Below the pieces are notes generated by a model that did not search any database, was not told where the DNA came from, and was given only the letters and a program-made list of their open reading frames with translations. The translations under genes and the position numbers were made by a program. DNA of 64,000 nucleotides from Prolixibacteraceae bacterium (GTDB taxonomy: Bacteria > Bacteroidota > Bacteroidia > Bacteroidales > Prolixibacteraceae): NCBI GenBank assembly GCA_019459525.1, contig JAIBEY010000084.1, positions 31,358-95,357 on the forward strand, in the 5' to 3' direction. The first letter of the stretch is position 1; each line of letters starts with the position of its first letter. This document shows, piece by piece, positions 8,519-16,305 of the stretch.

Positions 8519-9613
8519 ATGGGTAATCCGCAAACTATATGGTTTAACCACCAGAAAAATAGTGTAGAAACGATTGATCAGCGTCACCTGCCGTTTCTGA
8601 ATCTGATTTATGAAATTGACACATTGGAAGAAGCCCGGTTCGCCATTACTGAAATGGTGGTGCGAGGCGCTCCGCTCATTGGTGTTACCGCAGCATACGG
8701 AATGTATCTGGCAGCCTGCAACTTCTCCGGAAATGATTTCAGAGCCGAAATGAAACGCGCTGCCGAATGGTTAAAATCATCGCGACCAACTGCAGTAAAT
8801 TTGGCTTTTGCGGTTGATGAAGCGCTTTCTGTCGTTTCGGACCAACGTAGCATTTTACAGAATACTCAACTTTTACTTGAATATGCTGAATCGCTAAAGC
8901 AGCGCGAAATTGAATTCAGCAAACAAATTGGAATGCATGGGTTCGGACTAATAAAAGCGATCAGCAAAGCAAAGAATGGTGAGCCGGTTCAAATCCTCAC
9001 ACACTGCAATGCCGGGCGATTGGCTTGTGTGGAACTGGGAACTGCCACCGCTCCCATTTATCTGGCACACGAAGCCGGCATTCCGGTTCACGTCTGGGTT
9101 GACGAAACCCGTCCACGCAATCAGGGCGCCAGATTAACTGCATGGGAACTGGGTGAAGCCGATATTCCGCATACGGTGATTCCTGATAATACCGGAGGTC
9201 ACTTGATGCAGCATCAAATGGTCGATCTGGTTATTGTTGGAAGCGACCGAACGACCATGAACTGTGATGTAGCCAATAAAATAGGAACGTACCTGAAAGC
9301 ATTGGCCGCTGCCGACAACGGTGTTCCGTTTTATGTGGCGCTGCCTTCAACCACCATCGACTGGACTATAAATGACGGCATTACTGAAATTCCCATTGAG
9401 CAACGCAATGCGAGCGAAGTTTCGATGATGGAAGGAAAATTGGGTGATGAAATCTATGAATTCCAAATACTTCCGGAGAAAAGTCCGGTAGCCAATTACG
9501 GATTTGATGTAACTCCTGCAAGGCTGGTTACCGGGCTAATTACAGAGCGAGGCATTTGCAAAGCTACACGCGAGGGTATTTTAAGTTTATTCCCTGAAAA
9601 AAGTAAAAAATGA
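8519..9613 (+). CDS. mtnA: S-methyl-5-thioribose-1-phosphate isomerase
   Basis: Converts (methylthio)ribose-1-phosphate, or 5-deoxyribose-1-phosphate, to the ribulose form. Family motifs include VRGAPLIGVTAAYG, the catalytic-Cys motif THCNAGRLA, WVDETRPRNQGARLTAWEL and the catalytic-Asp motif VGSDRTTMNCDVANKIGTY. The ORF begins at 8480, but the natural start is the ATG at 8519 (MGNPQTIWFN), after the -7 box. At 364 residues it is of normal length. Its stop overlaps the start of the class II aldolase gene (ATGA), and that gene is likewise coupled to mtnP, so the three are one translationally coupled operon. Confidence 0.96.
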   Translation: MGNPQTIWFNHQKNSVETIDQRHLPFLNLIYEIDTLEEARFAITEMVVRGAPLIGVTAAYGMYLAACNFSGNDFRAEMKRAAEWLKSSRPTAVNLAFAVDEALSVVSDQRSILQNTQLLLEYAESLKQREIEFSKQIGMHGFGLIKAISKAKNGEPVQILTHCNAGRLACVELGTATAPIYLAHEAGIPVHVWVDETRPRNQGARLTAWELGEADIPHTVIPDNTGGHLMQHQMVDLVIVGSDRTTMNCDVANKIGTYLKALAAADNGVPFYVALPSTTIDWTINDGITEIPIEQRNASEVSMMEGKLGDEIYEFQILPEKSPVANYGFDVTPARLVTGLITERGICKATREGILSLFPEKSKK

Positions 9614-10215
9614 CAGAAGGATACATCAAATTTAATTGCAACTGGGAGCAAAAAGAAATCCAGATTCAGGATGAAATTTTCGTACAACTCGAAGCTGCAA
9701 GAACCCAACTTTATGAATTAGGGTTAATTGGCATGTACCCTGACGGAATCGGATTCGGGAATATCTCAGTCAAATCTGCCGGAAGCTCATCATTCATCAT
9801 CACTGGAAGTGCAACAGGCCAATTCGCTAAACTCGAACCAAAGCATTTTGCACTCGTTACCGACTACAATTTCACCCTGAACACCATTTCATGCACAGGC
9901 CAAACAAAAGCATCGGCTGAAAGCCTCAGTCATGCCGCCATTTACGAAACATTTCCTGAAGTCGGCGCTGTTGTTCATGTTCACAGCCTTTCGTTATGGG
10001 AAAAACTATTGAATATTCTTCCAACTACTTCTGCAGAAATTGAGTACGGAACTCCTGAAATGGCCAGAGCAATCCGGGAGCTAATTTCAGAGATGAAATC
10101 TGATGAAAAAGTGATTGTGATGGGTGGGCACCGCGAAGGAATTCTTGCATTTGGCCAAAATCTGGAAGAAGCAACATCTGAAATTATCAAAATCTATAAT
10201 CGACTATCAAAATGA
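9610..10215 (+). CDS. Class II aldolase/adducin-family protein of the MTA operon
   Basis: A 201-residue zinc-dependent class II aldolase-fold enzyme. Visible metal ligands are the His pair in VVHVHSLS (near residue 125) and a third His in MGGHREGILAFG. The acidic catalytic residue is in SAESLSHAAIYE, and the phosphate-binding start is GFGNISVK with FIITGSATG. Lying between mtnA and mtnP it has two possible roles: methylthioribulose-1-phosphate dehydratase (MtnB of methionine salvage), or the aldolase of the DHAP shunt, which cleaves (methylthio)ribulose-1-phosphate to DHAP plus an aldehyde. No mtnC, mtnD or mtnE is present, which favours the aldolase reading. The call rests on context, not on a specificity motif. 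Confidence 0.85.
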   Translation: MTEGYIKFNCNWEQKEIQIQDEIFVQLEAARTQLYELGLIGMYPDGIGFGNISVKSAGSSSFIITGSATGQFAKLEPKHFALVTDYNFTLNTISCTGQTKASAESLSHAAIYETFPEVGAVVHVHSLSLWEKLLNILPTTSAEIEYGTPEMARAIRELISEMKSDEKVIVMGGHREGILAFGQNLEEATSEIIKIYNRLSK

Positions 10216-10958
10216 CAAAAATTGCCATCATCGGCGGCTCTGGACTCGAAAACCCTGCGATTCTGAAAAATGCTACAGAACTAAAAATTGAGACTCCTTA
10301 CGGACCAACCACCTCCGATTTTAAATGCGGAATAATCAACGGTCACGAAGTAGCCATCCTTTCCAGGCACGGACGCCAGCACACCATTCCGCCCACGCAG
10401 GTAAATAACCGCGCCAACATTTGGGCCATTCGCGAAATAGGATGCACACATATTCTGGCAACTACGGCCTGTGGAAGTCTGCGTCAGGAAATTGGACGTG
10501 GCGACTTTGTGGTACTCGATCAGTTCATCGATTTTACCCGCCACCGGCCAATTACTTTTTTCGAAGTATTTGAGCCCCGCGAAATGAGACACACTCCAAT
10601 GGCCGATCCGTTTGATAGCTATTTACGGACAAAAATCATTGAAACAGCCCGTGAACTGAGCATGAATATTTTTGAGACCGGAACTGTGATTACCATCGAA
10701 GGACCCCGTTTCTCTACCCGTGCTGAGTCGAACATGTTCCGCATTTGGGGAGCTGACGTGATCAATATGTCCACAGCTCCGGAAGCCATTTTAGCAAACG
10801 AACTGGGAATTCCTTATGCAGCCATTGCCATGAGTACCGATTACGACTGCTGGAAAACCGATGAAGCCCCGGTAACCTGGGGAGATGTGCTTAAAGTTTT
10901 CAACCAGAATGTCAGCCACGTAATTGATTTACTGGTTCATACCATTGAAAAGATTTAA
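10212..10958 (+). CDS. mtnP: S-methyl-5'-thioadenosine phosphorylase
   Basis: Phosphorolyses methylthioadenosine (and often 5'-deoxyadenosine) to adenine and the ribose-1-phosphate derivative that MtnA uses. The purine nucleoside phosphorylase fold is shown by IAIIGGSGLE, LSRHGRQHTIPPTQVNNRANIWA (phosphate binding) and TTACGSLR. NMSTAPEAILANE and AMSTDYDCW follow, the Asp of the latter being the adenine-specific residue of MTAP-type enzymes. At 248 residues it is shorter than human MTAP (283). It is the last gene of the three-gene operon, overlapping the aldolase gene by 4 nt. Confidence 0.95.
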   Translation: MTKIAIIGGSGLENPAILKNATELKIETPYGPTTSDFKCGIINGHEVAILSRHGRQHTIPPTQVNNRANIWAIREIGCTHILATTACGSLRQEIGRGDFVVLDQFIDFTRHRPITFFEVFEPREMRHTPMADPFDSYLRTKIIETARELSMNIFETGTVITIEGPRFSTRAESNMFRIWGADVINMSTAPEAILANELGIPYAAIAMSTDYDCWKTDEAPVTWGDVLKVFNQNVSHVIDLLVHTIEKI

Positions 10959-11024
10959 TTTTCCGATCGGAATCTGAAAAAAATATTTTTTTCTTGAGAA
11001 ATTGACTGCAAAAGTTCAGCTTTT

Positions 11025-11039
11025 TGGCACATGTTTTGT
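11025..11039 (+). promoter_or_regulatory. Sigma-54-like -24/-12 promoter
   Basis: TGGCAC (11025-11030) and TTGT (11036-11039) give GG and GT at exactly the 12-bp distance of -24/-12 promoters (consensus TGGCAC N5 TTGC). The only deviation is T for the last C. No gene follows in this orientation; an intrinsic terminator lies about 115 nt past the predicted start. Confidence 0.45.
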
Positions 11040-11049
11040 AAAAGAGAAA

Positions 11050-11194
11050 GCATATAAGTTGTATCAAAGCCATGAACAATTTTTAATTCGATCGGTCAAT
11101 TTAGAAGGGTAAGAGAGAAAAGGTTTTTTTAGGTTGACCCGATGATATACATCAATGATAAATGCCATTCCGGAATTTTCGGAGTGGCTTTTTC
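11050..11194 (+). ncRNA. Possible small RNA between a sigma-54-like promoter and a terminator
   Basis: This 145-nt stretch has no coding capacity beyond a 19-codon frame that runs into the terminator. It begins about 11 nt past a -24/-12-like promoter and ends in a 9-bp stem (GCCATTCCG/CGGAGTGGC) with a T-run. It could instead be the 3' UTR of mtnP, since no terminator was found directly after mtnP. Not a recognised RNA family. Confidence 0.3.
11164..11194 (+). terminator. Intrinsic terminator downstream of mtnP / putative small RNA
   Basis: Nine-base-pair stem GCCATTCCG / CGGAGTGGC with loop GAATTTT, followed by TTTTT. Confidence 0.8.
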
Positions 11195-11224
11195 ATTTTA
11201 GCCCCTTTCCGGATCTCCAATAAT

Positions 11225-11249
11225 AAAAAAAGCCCCTTTCGGAGCTTTC
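11225..11249 (-). terminator. Terminator of the SPOR-domain gene
   Basis: Read on the minus strand: AGCTCC, GAAA loop, GGGGCT, then TTTTTTT, directly after the stop codon of the SPOR gene. One C/A mismatch in the stem. Confidence 0.7.
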
Positions 11250-11256
11250 AGTACTA

Positions 11257-12171
11257 TTATTCGTTGGTATGAATCCAAACACCCGATTGTGGACTTTGGT
11301 ACAGAATGGTGTTGAGTTCCTTCTGAGCCTCTGCGATACTCGTAAAACCTTTCATCGCCACGCGGTGCAGTCCTTTGAAAACACCTAAATTCTTTCCGGA
11401 GTAGCCTTGTTCGCTTAATTGCTGAAGATATTTATTGGCATTTGCTTCGCTTTTAAAACTTCCGCCAATAATGTAATACTTAAATTCTTCTACAGATGCG
11501 GGAGTGGCTTCAACATTAAACTCAGCTACATTTTCTTCCTGAGTCTGAACGGAGGCAACCGGAGCGCTCTGGGTAATCGCTTCCCACAAACCCATATCCG
11601 ACTTCGACAGGTATTCTTTGTTGTTCTTCATCGGAATCAACGCCATAGCGATCAACAGCGGAACAGCTACCACGAGCTTTTGCAATTTACGTTTCTGGAA
11701 AATAACCGGAACCGGTTCTTTGTATTCAACTTTAAATGCCGGCTTCGGCATTTGGCGCTGATAAAGCTTTTCGTAAGAGAAATTCTGCAAGCCGTATGAT
11801 TCAACCAACAGGTTTTGTTTCAATTGTGGTTCGAATTGCAGATTCTCGTGCGAATCGTAATGCAAATATCCAACGCCATCGAAATAAACATTGCGGTTTC
11901 TCTCCAGATTAAGCTGGGTTTCTTCTACAAAATTTTCGAGCTTTTGCTTTGCTTCGAAGTAATTAATTCCTTCGCTATCCGAAATGTAGGTAATAAGCAA
12001 TCCATCGTTGGAAATCAGTTTGTTGTTAAAAGCGATTTCTTTCGTCGGCGGGAAAAATTGATTATTCTCAATCGTAGCAGGCTTATAATTGGCTACAAAT
12101 CCGCCAAATTCCGGAATGATTACACAATCATTCAGCAACAACAACTCTTTTATGTATTGATTAATCTCCAC
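11257..12171 (-). CDS. HU-CCDC81 and SPOR domain protein
   Basis: A Bacteroidota-specific single-pass membrane protein, probably acting at the cell wall or septum. The first ~130 residues match the CCDC81-like prokaryotic HU domains (VIIPEFGGFVANYKPA, FNNKLISNDGLL, VYFDGVGYL). A transmembrane segment lies near residues 163-178 (LVVAVPLLIAMALIP). The last ~80 residues are a SPOR domain (YYIIGGSFKSEANANKYLQQL), which in known proteins binds denuded peptidoglycan glycan strands. A cytoplasmic HU-like domain joined to a periplasmic peptidoglycan-binding domain suggests a DNA-envelope link, but that is inference. It is divergent from galE, with no visible operon partner. Confidence 0.9.
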   Translation of the reverse strand: MEINQYIKELLLLNDCVIIPEFGGFVANYKPATIENNQFFPPTKEIAFNNKLISNDGLLITYISDSEGINYFEAKQKLENFVEETQLNLERNRNVYFDGVGYLHYDSHENLQFEPQLKQNLLVESYGLQNFSYEKLYQRQMPKPAFKVEYKEPVPVIFQKRKLQKLVVAVPLLIAMALIPMKNNKEYLSKSDMGLWEAITQSAPVASVQTQEENVAEFNVEATPASVEEFKYYIIGGSFKSEANANKYLQQLSEQGYSGKNLGVFKGLHRVAMKGFTSIAEAQKELNTILYQSPQSGVWIHTNE

Positions 12172-12303
12172 GCTTTACTTGTTTAAACAGTCAAAAGTAA
12201 GAAAAAATGACATTGCTTCAAGACAAAGTTTTCAACAATAGCCCAACAATTATAGTAAACAAAACTTAACGCCAAGGTAGATAATTGCTATGCAGATAAT
12301 TCC

Positions 12304-12311
12304 TAAATTTG
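12304..12311 (+). promoter_or_regulatory. galE -7 box
   Basis: TAAATTTG matches TAnnTTTG exactly, 28 bp upstream of the galE ATG. A TTG at 12285-12287 is at a shorter than usual distance (16 nt). Confidence 0.5.
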
Positions 12312-12338
12312 TCGCTCAACATAAATACAACTTAACAA

Positions 12339-13364
12339 ATGAAACAAATTTTAGTTACCGGAGGCACCGGGTACATTGGCTCTCATACCGCAGTAGAATT
12401 GCAAAATGCGGGCTACGAGGTGGTTATTGTTGACAATCTTTCGAATTCAAGCCTGGAGGTATTGGACGGGATTGAAAAAATTACCGGAATCCGTCCGGCA
12501 TTCGAACAGTTCGATTTGATTGAAAAAGATAAAGTGAACCAATTTTTTACTAAATATCCAAATATTGAGGCCATCATTCATTTTGCAGCTTCAAAAGCGG
12601 TAGGCGAATCAGTTGAAAAACCGTTGTTGTATTACCGCAATAACCTGGTTTCGCTAATCAATTTGCTGGAAGCAATGGATCAATTTAACGTTTCAGGAAT
12701 TGTATTTAGCTCATCGTGTACAGTTTACGGCCAACCCGAATCGCTGCCGGTTACCGAACAAGCCCCTATCCTGAAAGCCAATTCGCCCTATGGAAATACC
12801 AAACAGATTTGCGAAGAGATTATTCAGGATACGTTAGTTGCCAATCCAAAATTAAAAGCCATTGCTTTGCGCTATTTTAATCCGGTTGGGGCTCACCCAA
12901 CAGCACTAATCGGAGAGCTTCCGCTGGGAGTTCCTCAAAACCTGGTTCCTTTCATCACCCAAACTGCAGCGGGCGTGCGTCAGCAACTCAGCGTTTTTGG
13001 CAGCGATTACAATACTCCCGACGGAACTGCCATCCGCGATTATATTCATGTAGTTGATTTGGCCAAGGCTCATGTAGTTGCCGTAAGCCGTTTGGTTGAA
13101 GAAAAAAGTAAAAAGCAGTTTGAAGTTTTCAACCTGGGAACAGGTAATGGATTAACTGTTCTGGATGTAGTTAGTTCATTCGAAAAAGTTTCGGGACAAA
13201 AGCTGAATTACAAAATTGTTGACCGCCGCCCGGGCGATGTAGAGAAAGTATATGCCGACACCACATTTGCCAACGAAGAACTGGGTTGGAAAGCCGAAAG
13301 TTCGCTCGACGATATTCTGGCTTCGGCATGGAAATGGGAAAAAAAGATTCGTGGAATAAAATAG
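12339..13364 (+). CDS. galE: UDP-glucose 4-epimerase
   Basis: Interconverts UDP-glucose and UDP-galactose for the Leloir pathway and surface polysaccharides. Extended short-chain dehydrogenase fold: NAD-binding GGTGYIGSHTAVEL at the N-terminus, catalytic Ser in FSSSCTVYG (near 128), and the YxxxK pair in NSPYGNTK (Tyr near 152). The substrate domain shows YFNPVGAHPTALIGE and the conserved GTAIRDYIHVVDLAKAH. Its 341 residues match the family. It has its own terminator and is followed by rfbB with a separate promoter, so the two nucleotide-sugar genes are neighbours rather than one clear operon. Confidence 0.97.
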   Translation: MKQILVTGGTGYIGSHTAVELQNAGYEVVIVDNLSNSSLEVLDGIEKITGIRPAFEQFDLIEKDKVNQFFTKYPNIEAIIHFAASKAVGESVEKPLLYYRNNLVSLINLLEAMDQFNVSGIVFSSSCTVYGQPESLPVTEQAPILKANSPYGNTKQICEEIIQDTLVANPKLKAIALRYFNPVGAHPTALIGELPLGVPQNLVPFITQTAAGVRQQLSVFGSDYNTPDGTAIRDYIHVVDLAKAHVVAVSRLVEEKSKKQFEVFNLGTGNGLTVLDVVSSFEKVSGQKLNYKIVDRRPGDVEKVYADTTFANEELGWKAESSLDDILASAWKWEKKIRGIK

Positions 13365-13384
13365 AGTCTTTTGAAACTAATACT

Positions 13385-13415
13385 AAGGGTCTGCTAAATA
13401 AATGTAGACCTTTTT
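13385..13415 (+). terminator. galE terminator
   Basis: GGTCT / AGACC stem extended by flanking A-T pairs, followed by TTTTT, 20 nt after the galE stop. Confidence 0.65.
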
Positions 13416-13449
13416 CGTTAATACGACACAGATATTCTTTCTAAACGCG

Positions 13450-13457
13450 TATTTTTG
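13450..13457 (+). promoter_or_regulatory. rfbB -7 box
   Basis: TATTTTTG matches TAnnTTTG exactly, 25 bp before the rfbB ATG; -33 not clear. Confidence 0.45.
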
Positions 13458-13481
13458 GTTATAACTGATAAAACAAAATAA

Positions 13482-14534
13482 ATGAAAACAATTCTGATTA
13501 CCGGCGGAGCCGGATTTATTGGCTCGCATGTTGTGCGGCTTTTTGTAAACAAATACCCTGAATATAAAATCGTAAATCTCGATAAACTCACCTATGCCGG
13601 AAATCTGGCGAACCTAACCGATATTGAGAACAAACCCAATTACGAATTTGTAAAAGGCGACATTGTGGATGCCGATTTTATAATAAAGTTGTTTGTCGAA
13701 AGGCAATTCGACGGAGTTATCCATTTGGCCGCCGAATCGCATGTTGACCGTTCGATTAGCAACCCTACTGAATTTGTGTTCACCAATGTGATTGGAACCG
13801 TTAATTTATTGAATGCTGTTCGCCAAATATGGAAAGACAATACCGAAGGGAAACGTTTTTATCATATTTCTACTGACGAAGTTTATGGAAGCCTGGGTGC
13901 TAATGGCATGTTTACCGAAGAAACCGGTTACGATCCACATAGTCCGTATTCGGCATCAAAAGCCAGTTCCGATCATTTTGTGCGCGCCTACCACGATACA
14001 TTCGGAATTCCGGCAGTAGTTTCCAACTGCTCAAACAACTACGGTTCGTTCCAGTTTCCTGAAAAACTGATTCCACTTTTTATCAACAACATCAAGTTTA
14101 ATAAAGCTTTGCCGGTTTATGGAAAAGGCGAAAACGTACGCGATTGGCTGAGGGTTGAAGATCAAGCGAGGGCCATTGATGTGATAAATCATCAGGGCAA
14201 AAACGGCGATACTTACAACATTGGCGGACACAACGAATGGACCAACATCGACCTGATTAAAGTAATGTGCCGCATTATGGACCGCAAGCTGGGTCGCGAA
14301 ACCGGAGAATCAGAAAAGCTGATCACTTATGTGAAAGACCGTGCCGGACACGATTTGCGTTATGCCATCGATTCCACCAAATTGCAGAAAGAGTTGAACT
14401 GGGTGCCAAGCCTTCAGTTTGAAGAAGGTTTGGAAAAAACCATAGACTGGTATCTTGCCAACACCGAATGGATGGAAAATGTGACCAGTGGCGACTACCA
14501 ACGCTATTACGAAAAGCAGTACCAGAATAGGTAA
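13482..14534 (+). CDS. rfbB: dTDP-glucose 4,6-dehydratase
   Basis: Second step of dTDP-rhamnose synthesis: converts dTDP-glucose to dTDP-4-keto-6-deoxyglucose using bound NAD. Motifs are GGAGFIGSHVVRLF at the N-terminus, HLAAESHVDRSI, the catalytic STDEVYGSLG (Thr/Asp/Glu triad), YSASKASSDHFVRAY (Tyr/Lys) and NCSNNYGSFQFPEKLIPL. Its 350 residues match the family. The remaining rhamnose genes (rfbA, rfbC, rfbD) are not adjacent. Transcription ends at the strong bidirectional hairpin shared with the convergent PepSY gene. Confidence 0.97.
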   Translation: MKTILITGGAGFIGSHVVRLFVNKYPEYKIVNLDKLTYAGNLANLTDIENKPNYEFVKGDIVDADFIIKLFVERQFDGVIHLAAESHVDRSISNPTEFVFTNVIGTVNLLNAVRQIWKDNTEGKRFYHISTDEVYGSLGANGMFTEETGYDPHSPYSASKASSDHFVRAYHDTFGIPAVVSNCSNNYGSFQFPEKLIPLFINNIKFNKALPVYGKGENVRDWLRVEDQARAIDVINHQGKNGDTYNIGGHNEWTNIDLIKVMCRIMDRKLGRETGESEKLITYVKDRAGHDLRYAIDSTKLQKELNWVPSLQFEEGLEKTIDWYLANTEWMENVTSGDYQRYYEKQYQNR

Positions 14535-14564
14535 TCGGTATTTGCAATATAATATGCAGATCAA

Positions 14565-14604
14565 GTCAGGGTTTCACTCAAGTGAAGCCCTGACTTTTTT
14601 ATTT
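14565..14604. terminator. Bidirectional terminator, rfbB / PepSY gene
   Basis: Near-perfect stem GTCAGGGTTTCACT / AGTGAAGCCCTGAC with a CA loop and a T-run. It overlaps the stop codon of the convergent PepSY gene. The core is almost the same as the hairpin at 30466-30496. Confidence 0.9.
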
Positions 14605-16140
14605 CTGAAGAGATTTTTTCTTCCGGTAGCCTATCCACCAAATGAAGAATCCGCTGATCAGCACAATCAAGATGCAAATTCCGGCAAGCGGAACGTAAAG
14701 AATATAAAACATGCCCAAAAGTGGTTCAAAGATGCGGCCGGTATGAACTTCCAGCGAGAGATTCCAAAGTGAGATTGGGCTTTTATCTGTAATTTCAGCA
14801 CTCATTTCGCCAAACAAAACGGCATTGCGAATGGGTAAAACACCCTGATTGTAATCGAAATAAAATTCATTTCCGGAGCTATCGGCAAACCAACCGTCGA
14901 TCATGTCTTTCGAAACCGGAGGGCCTGCAACCTGTGGCGCCTGGTAAAGGCTTCCGGAGAGGTAATCGAAAACCTGCCCACTGAGTGGATTCCACAAAAA
15001 CAGGCCGTTGAAGGAACCAACCAAATATATGTTTTCGCCCTTTTTCTCCAACACATTGCAGCCCATCACACTCACCGGTGGCTGATTGGCCAGTCGGCGC
15101 ATGGGTTCCTGAAAATTTTCGTCGATAAAATAAATTCCTTCGGACGTTGAAAACAAAAAAATGTGCTGCTGCTCGTCGTACAAAACACGGCGAAGCTTGT
15201 CGTACCAAGGATTTGGAGAACTCAGCACGGTTCCCGGAACGGGCGAAACAACCGAATCGGCAATCGCAATCAACAACGGCGGACGCAAAAACATACCGGT
15301 AATCGTTACGAAAATCAGGAATGGAATAAAAATCCAGCCTAACCGGTTATGCCATTTCAGGTTGAAATTTCGTGCAGCCACATGAGCTGCGTTGTCTTTC
15401 TGTTTTGCTTTCCGGCGTTTTAGCCAAGCCGGAAAAATAAAGTGCATTAAACCGGTGAATGAAATAATCAGGATGACTATTCCAAACAGATCGACAACCA
15501 ATTTCCCCGCAGAGCCCCAGATTTCGCCGCTGTGCAGCAACCACAACGTTTTAAACAGGCTGGCCTTTCTGTCGTAATCTTCCGGAGCCGGGAGAACGAC
15601 CGGATAAAAAGTTGTCCCGTCGTCTGACTTCAGTAAAAACGAGCGGGTTTGAACCAAAAGTTCATTGCCTTTCAAGATGACATCAGTGATTCGCTCTTCT
15701 TCAATCGGAAGCGGTATTTTCAGCCACTTGACTTCTTGTGCCGAATATCGATACAGCCCGAATAATGTTCCGGCAAACAATTGGCCATCGGGAGTTTTCA
15801 GTATTTTACTAATTTTCCGGTTATCGATACCTTTTGGAAAGCCAGCGTTCCAATCCTGAAATGTCTTGAACTGATCGGTACTGAGCCAGACTCCGATGTT
15901 TCCGTAAACAAGGGCAGAATCAGGACTCCATTGGAAAACTGATTTTACGGCTCCCTTATTCCAGTTCTGGTAGCTGTAATCGTCAGGCAGTAAAGACCTG
16001 TTGATATCGATGGCCGAAATCGGTCCACGGTGATTCATGAAAATTCCAGAGATGGAAAATAGGATTACAAACAGCGTAATCACGATTCCCGGCCATTTGT
16101 GGAACTTCCGAAGTATTTTCAGTATTTTATTTTTAGTCAT
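14599..16140 (-). CDS. PepSY-associated TM helix family membrane protein
   Basis: Inner-membrane protein of the PepSY_TM / iron-regulated membrane protein group, 513 residues. Helices are visible near 16-33 (WPGIVITLFVILFSISGIFM), about 208-230 (LVVDLFGIVILIISFTGLMHF), about 268-287 (WIFIPFLIFVTITGMFL) and 480-503 (YVPLAGICILIVLISGFFIWW). Conserved HKWPG and HNRLGW motifs precede helices 1 and 3. Relatives often act with TonB receptors in siderophore or haem reduction. No such partner is adjacent here, so the function is unassigned. The first periplasmic loop resembles a beta-propeller-like repeat (LYGLYRYSAQE, IYFIDENFQ). Confidence 0.85.
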   Translation of the reverse strand: MTKNKILKILRKFHKWPGIVITLFVILFSISGIFMNHRGPISAIDINRSLLPDDYSYQNWNKGAVKSVFQWSPDSALVYGNIGVWLSTDQFKTFQDWNAGFPKGIDNRKISKILKTPDGQLFAGTLFGLYRYSAQEVKWLKIPLPIEEERITDVILKGNELLVQTRSFLLKSDDGTTFYPVVLPAPEDYDRKASLFKTLWLLHSGEIWGSAGKLVVDLFGIVILIISFTGLMHFIFPAWLKRRKAKQKDNAAHVAARNFNLKWHNRLGWIFIPFLIFVTITGMFLRPPLLIAIADSVVSPVPGTVLSSPNPWYDKLRRVLYDEQQHIFLFSTSEGIYFIDENFQEPMRRLANQPPVSVMGCNVLEKKGENIYLVGSFNGLFLWNPLSGQVFDYLSGSLYQAPQVAGPPVSKDMIDGWFADSSGNEFYFDYNQGVLPIRNAVLFGEMSAEITDKSPISLWNLSLEVHTGRIFEPLLGMFYILYVPLAGICILIVLISGFFIWWIGYRKKKSLQK

Positions 16141-16160
16141 TGCAGGTAATATTACACCCT

Positions 16161-16168
16161 CAAAAGTA
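16161..16168 (-). promoter_or_regulatory. -7 box of the PepSY gene
   Basis: TACTTTTG on the minus strand, 21 bp upstream of the start codon. Confidence 0.5.
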
Positions 16169-16189
16169 GGATTTTAAGCGGGCGTAAAC

Positions 16190-16205
16190 TGTAACAATCG
16201 TTACA
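16190..16205. promoter_or_regulatory. Perfect inverted repeat at the PepSY gene promoter
   Basis: TGTAAC-AATC-GTTACA, six-base arms with a 4-bp spacer, lies 22 bp upstream of the -7 box of the PepSY gene and so overlaps its -33 region. This is the usual place for a dimeric repressor or activator site. It is not a Fur-type sequence; the regulator is unknown. Confidence 0.5.
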
Positions 16206-16271
16206 AACCAAGAGTTTCCGGATTTTTACGTTTTACTGTACTTTGTTACTGGTTTCACTGCCTCATTTTTT

Positions 16272-16279
16272 TATTTTTG
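16272..16279 (+). promoter_or_regulatory. Aspartate kinase -7 box
   Basis: TATTTTTG, an exact TAnnTTTG match, 27 bp before the ATG; no clear -33. Confidence 0.45.
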
Positions 16280-16305
16280 TCCATCAAAATTAATTCATCA
16301 TCCTT

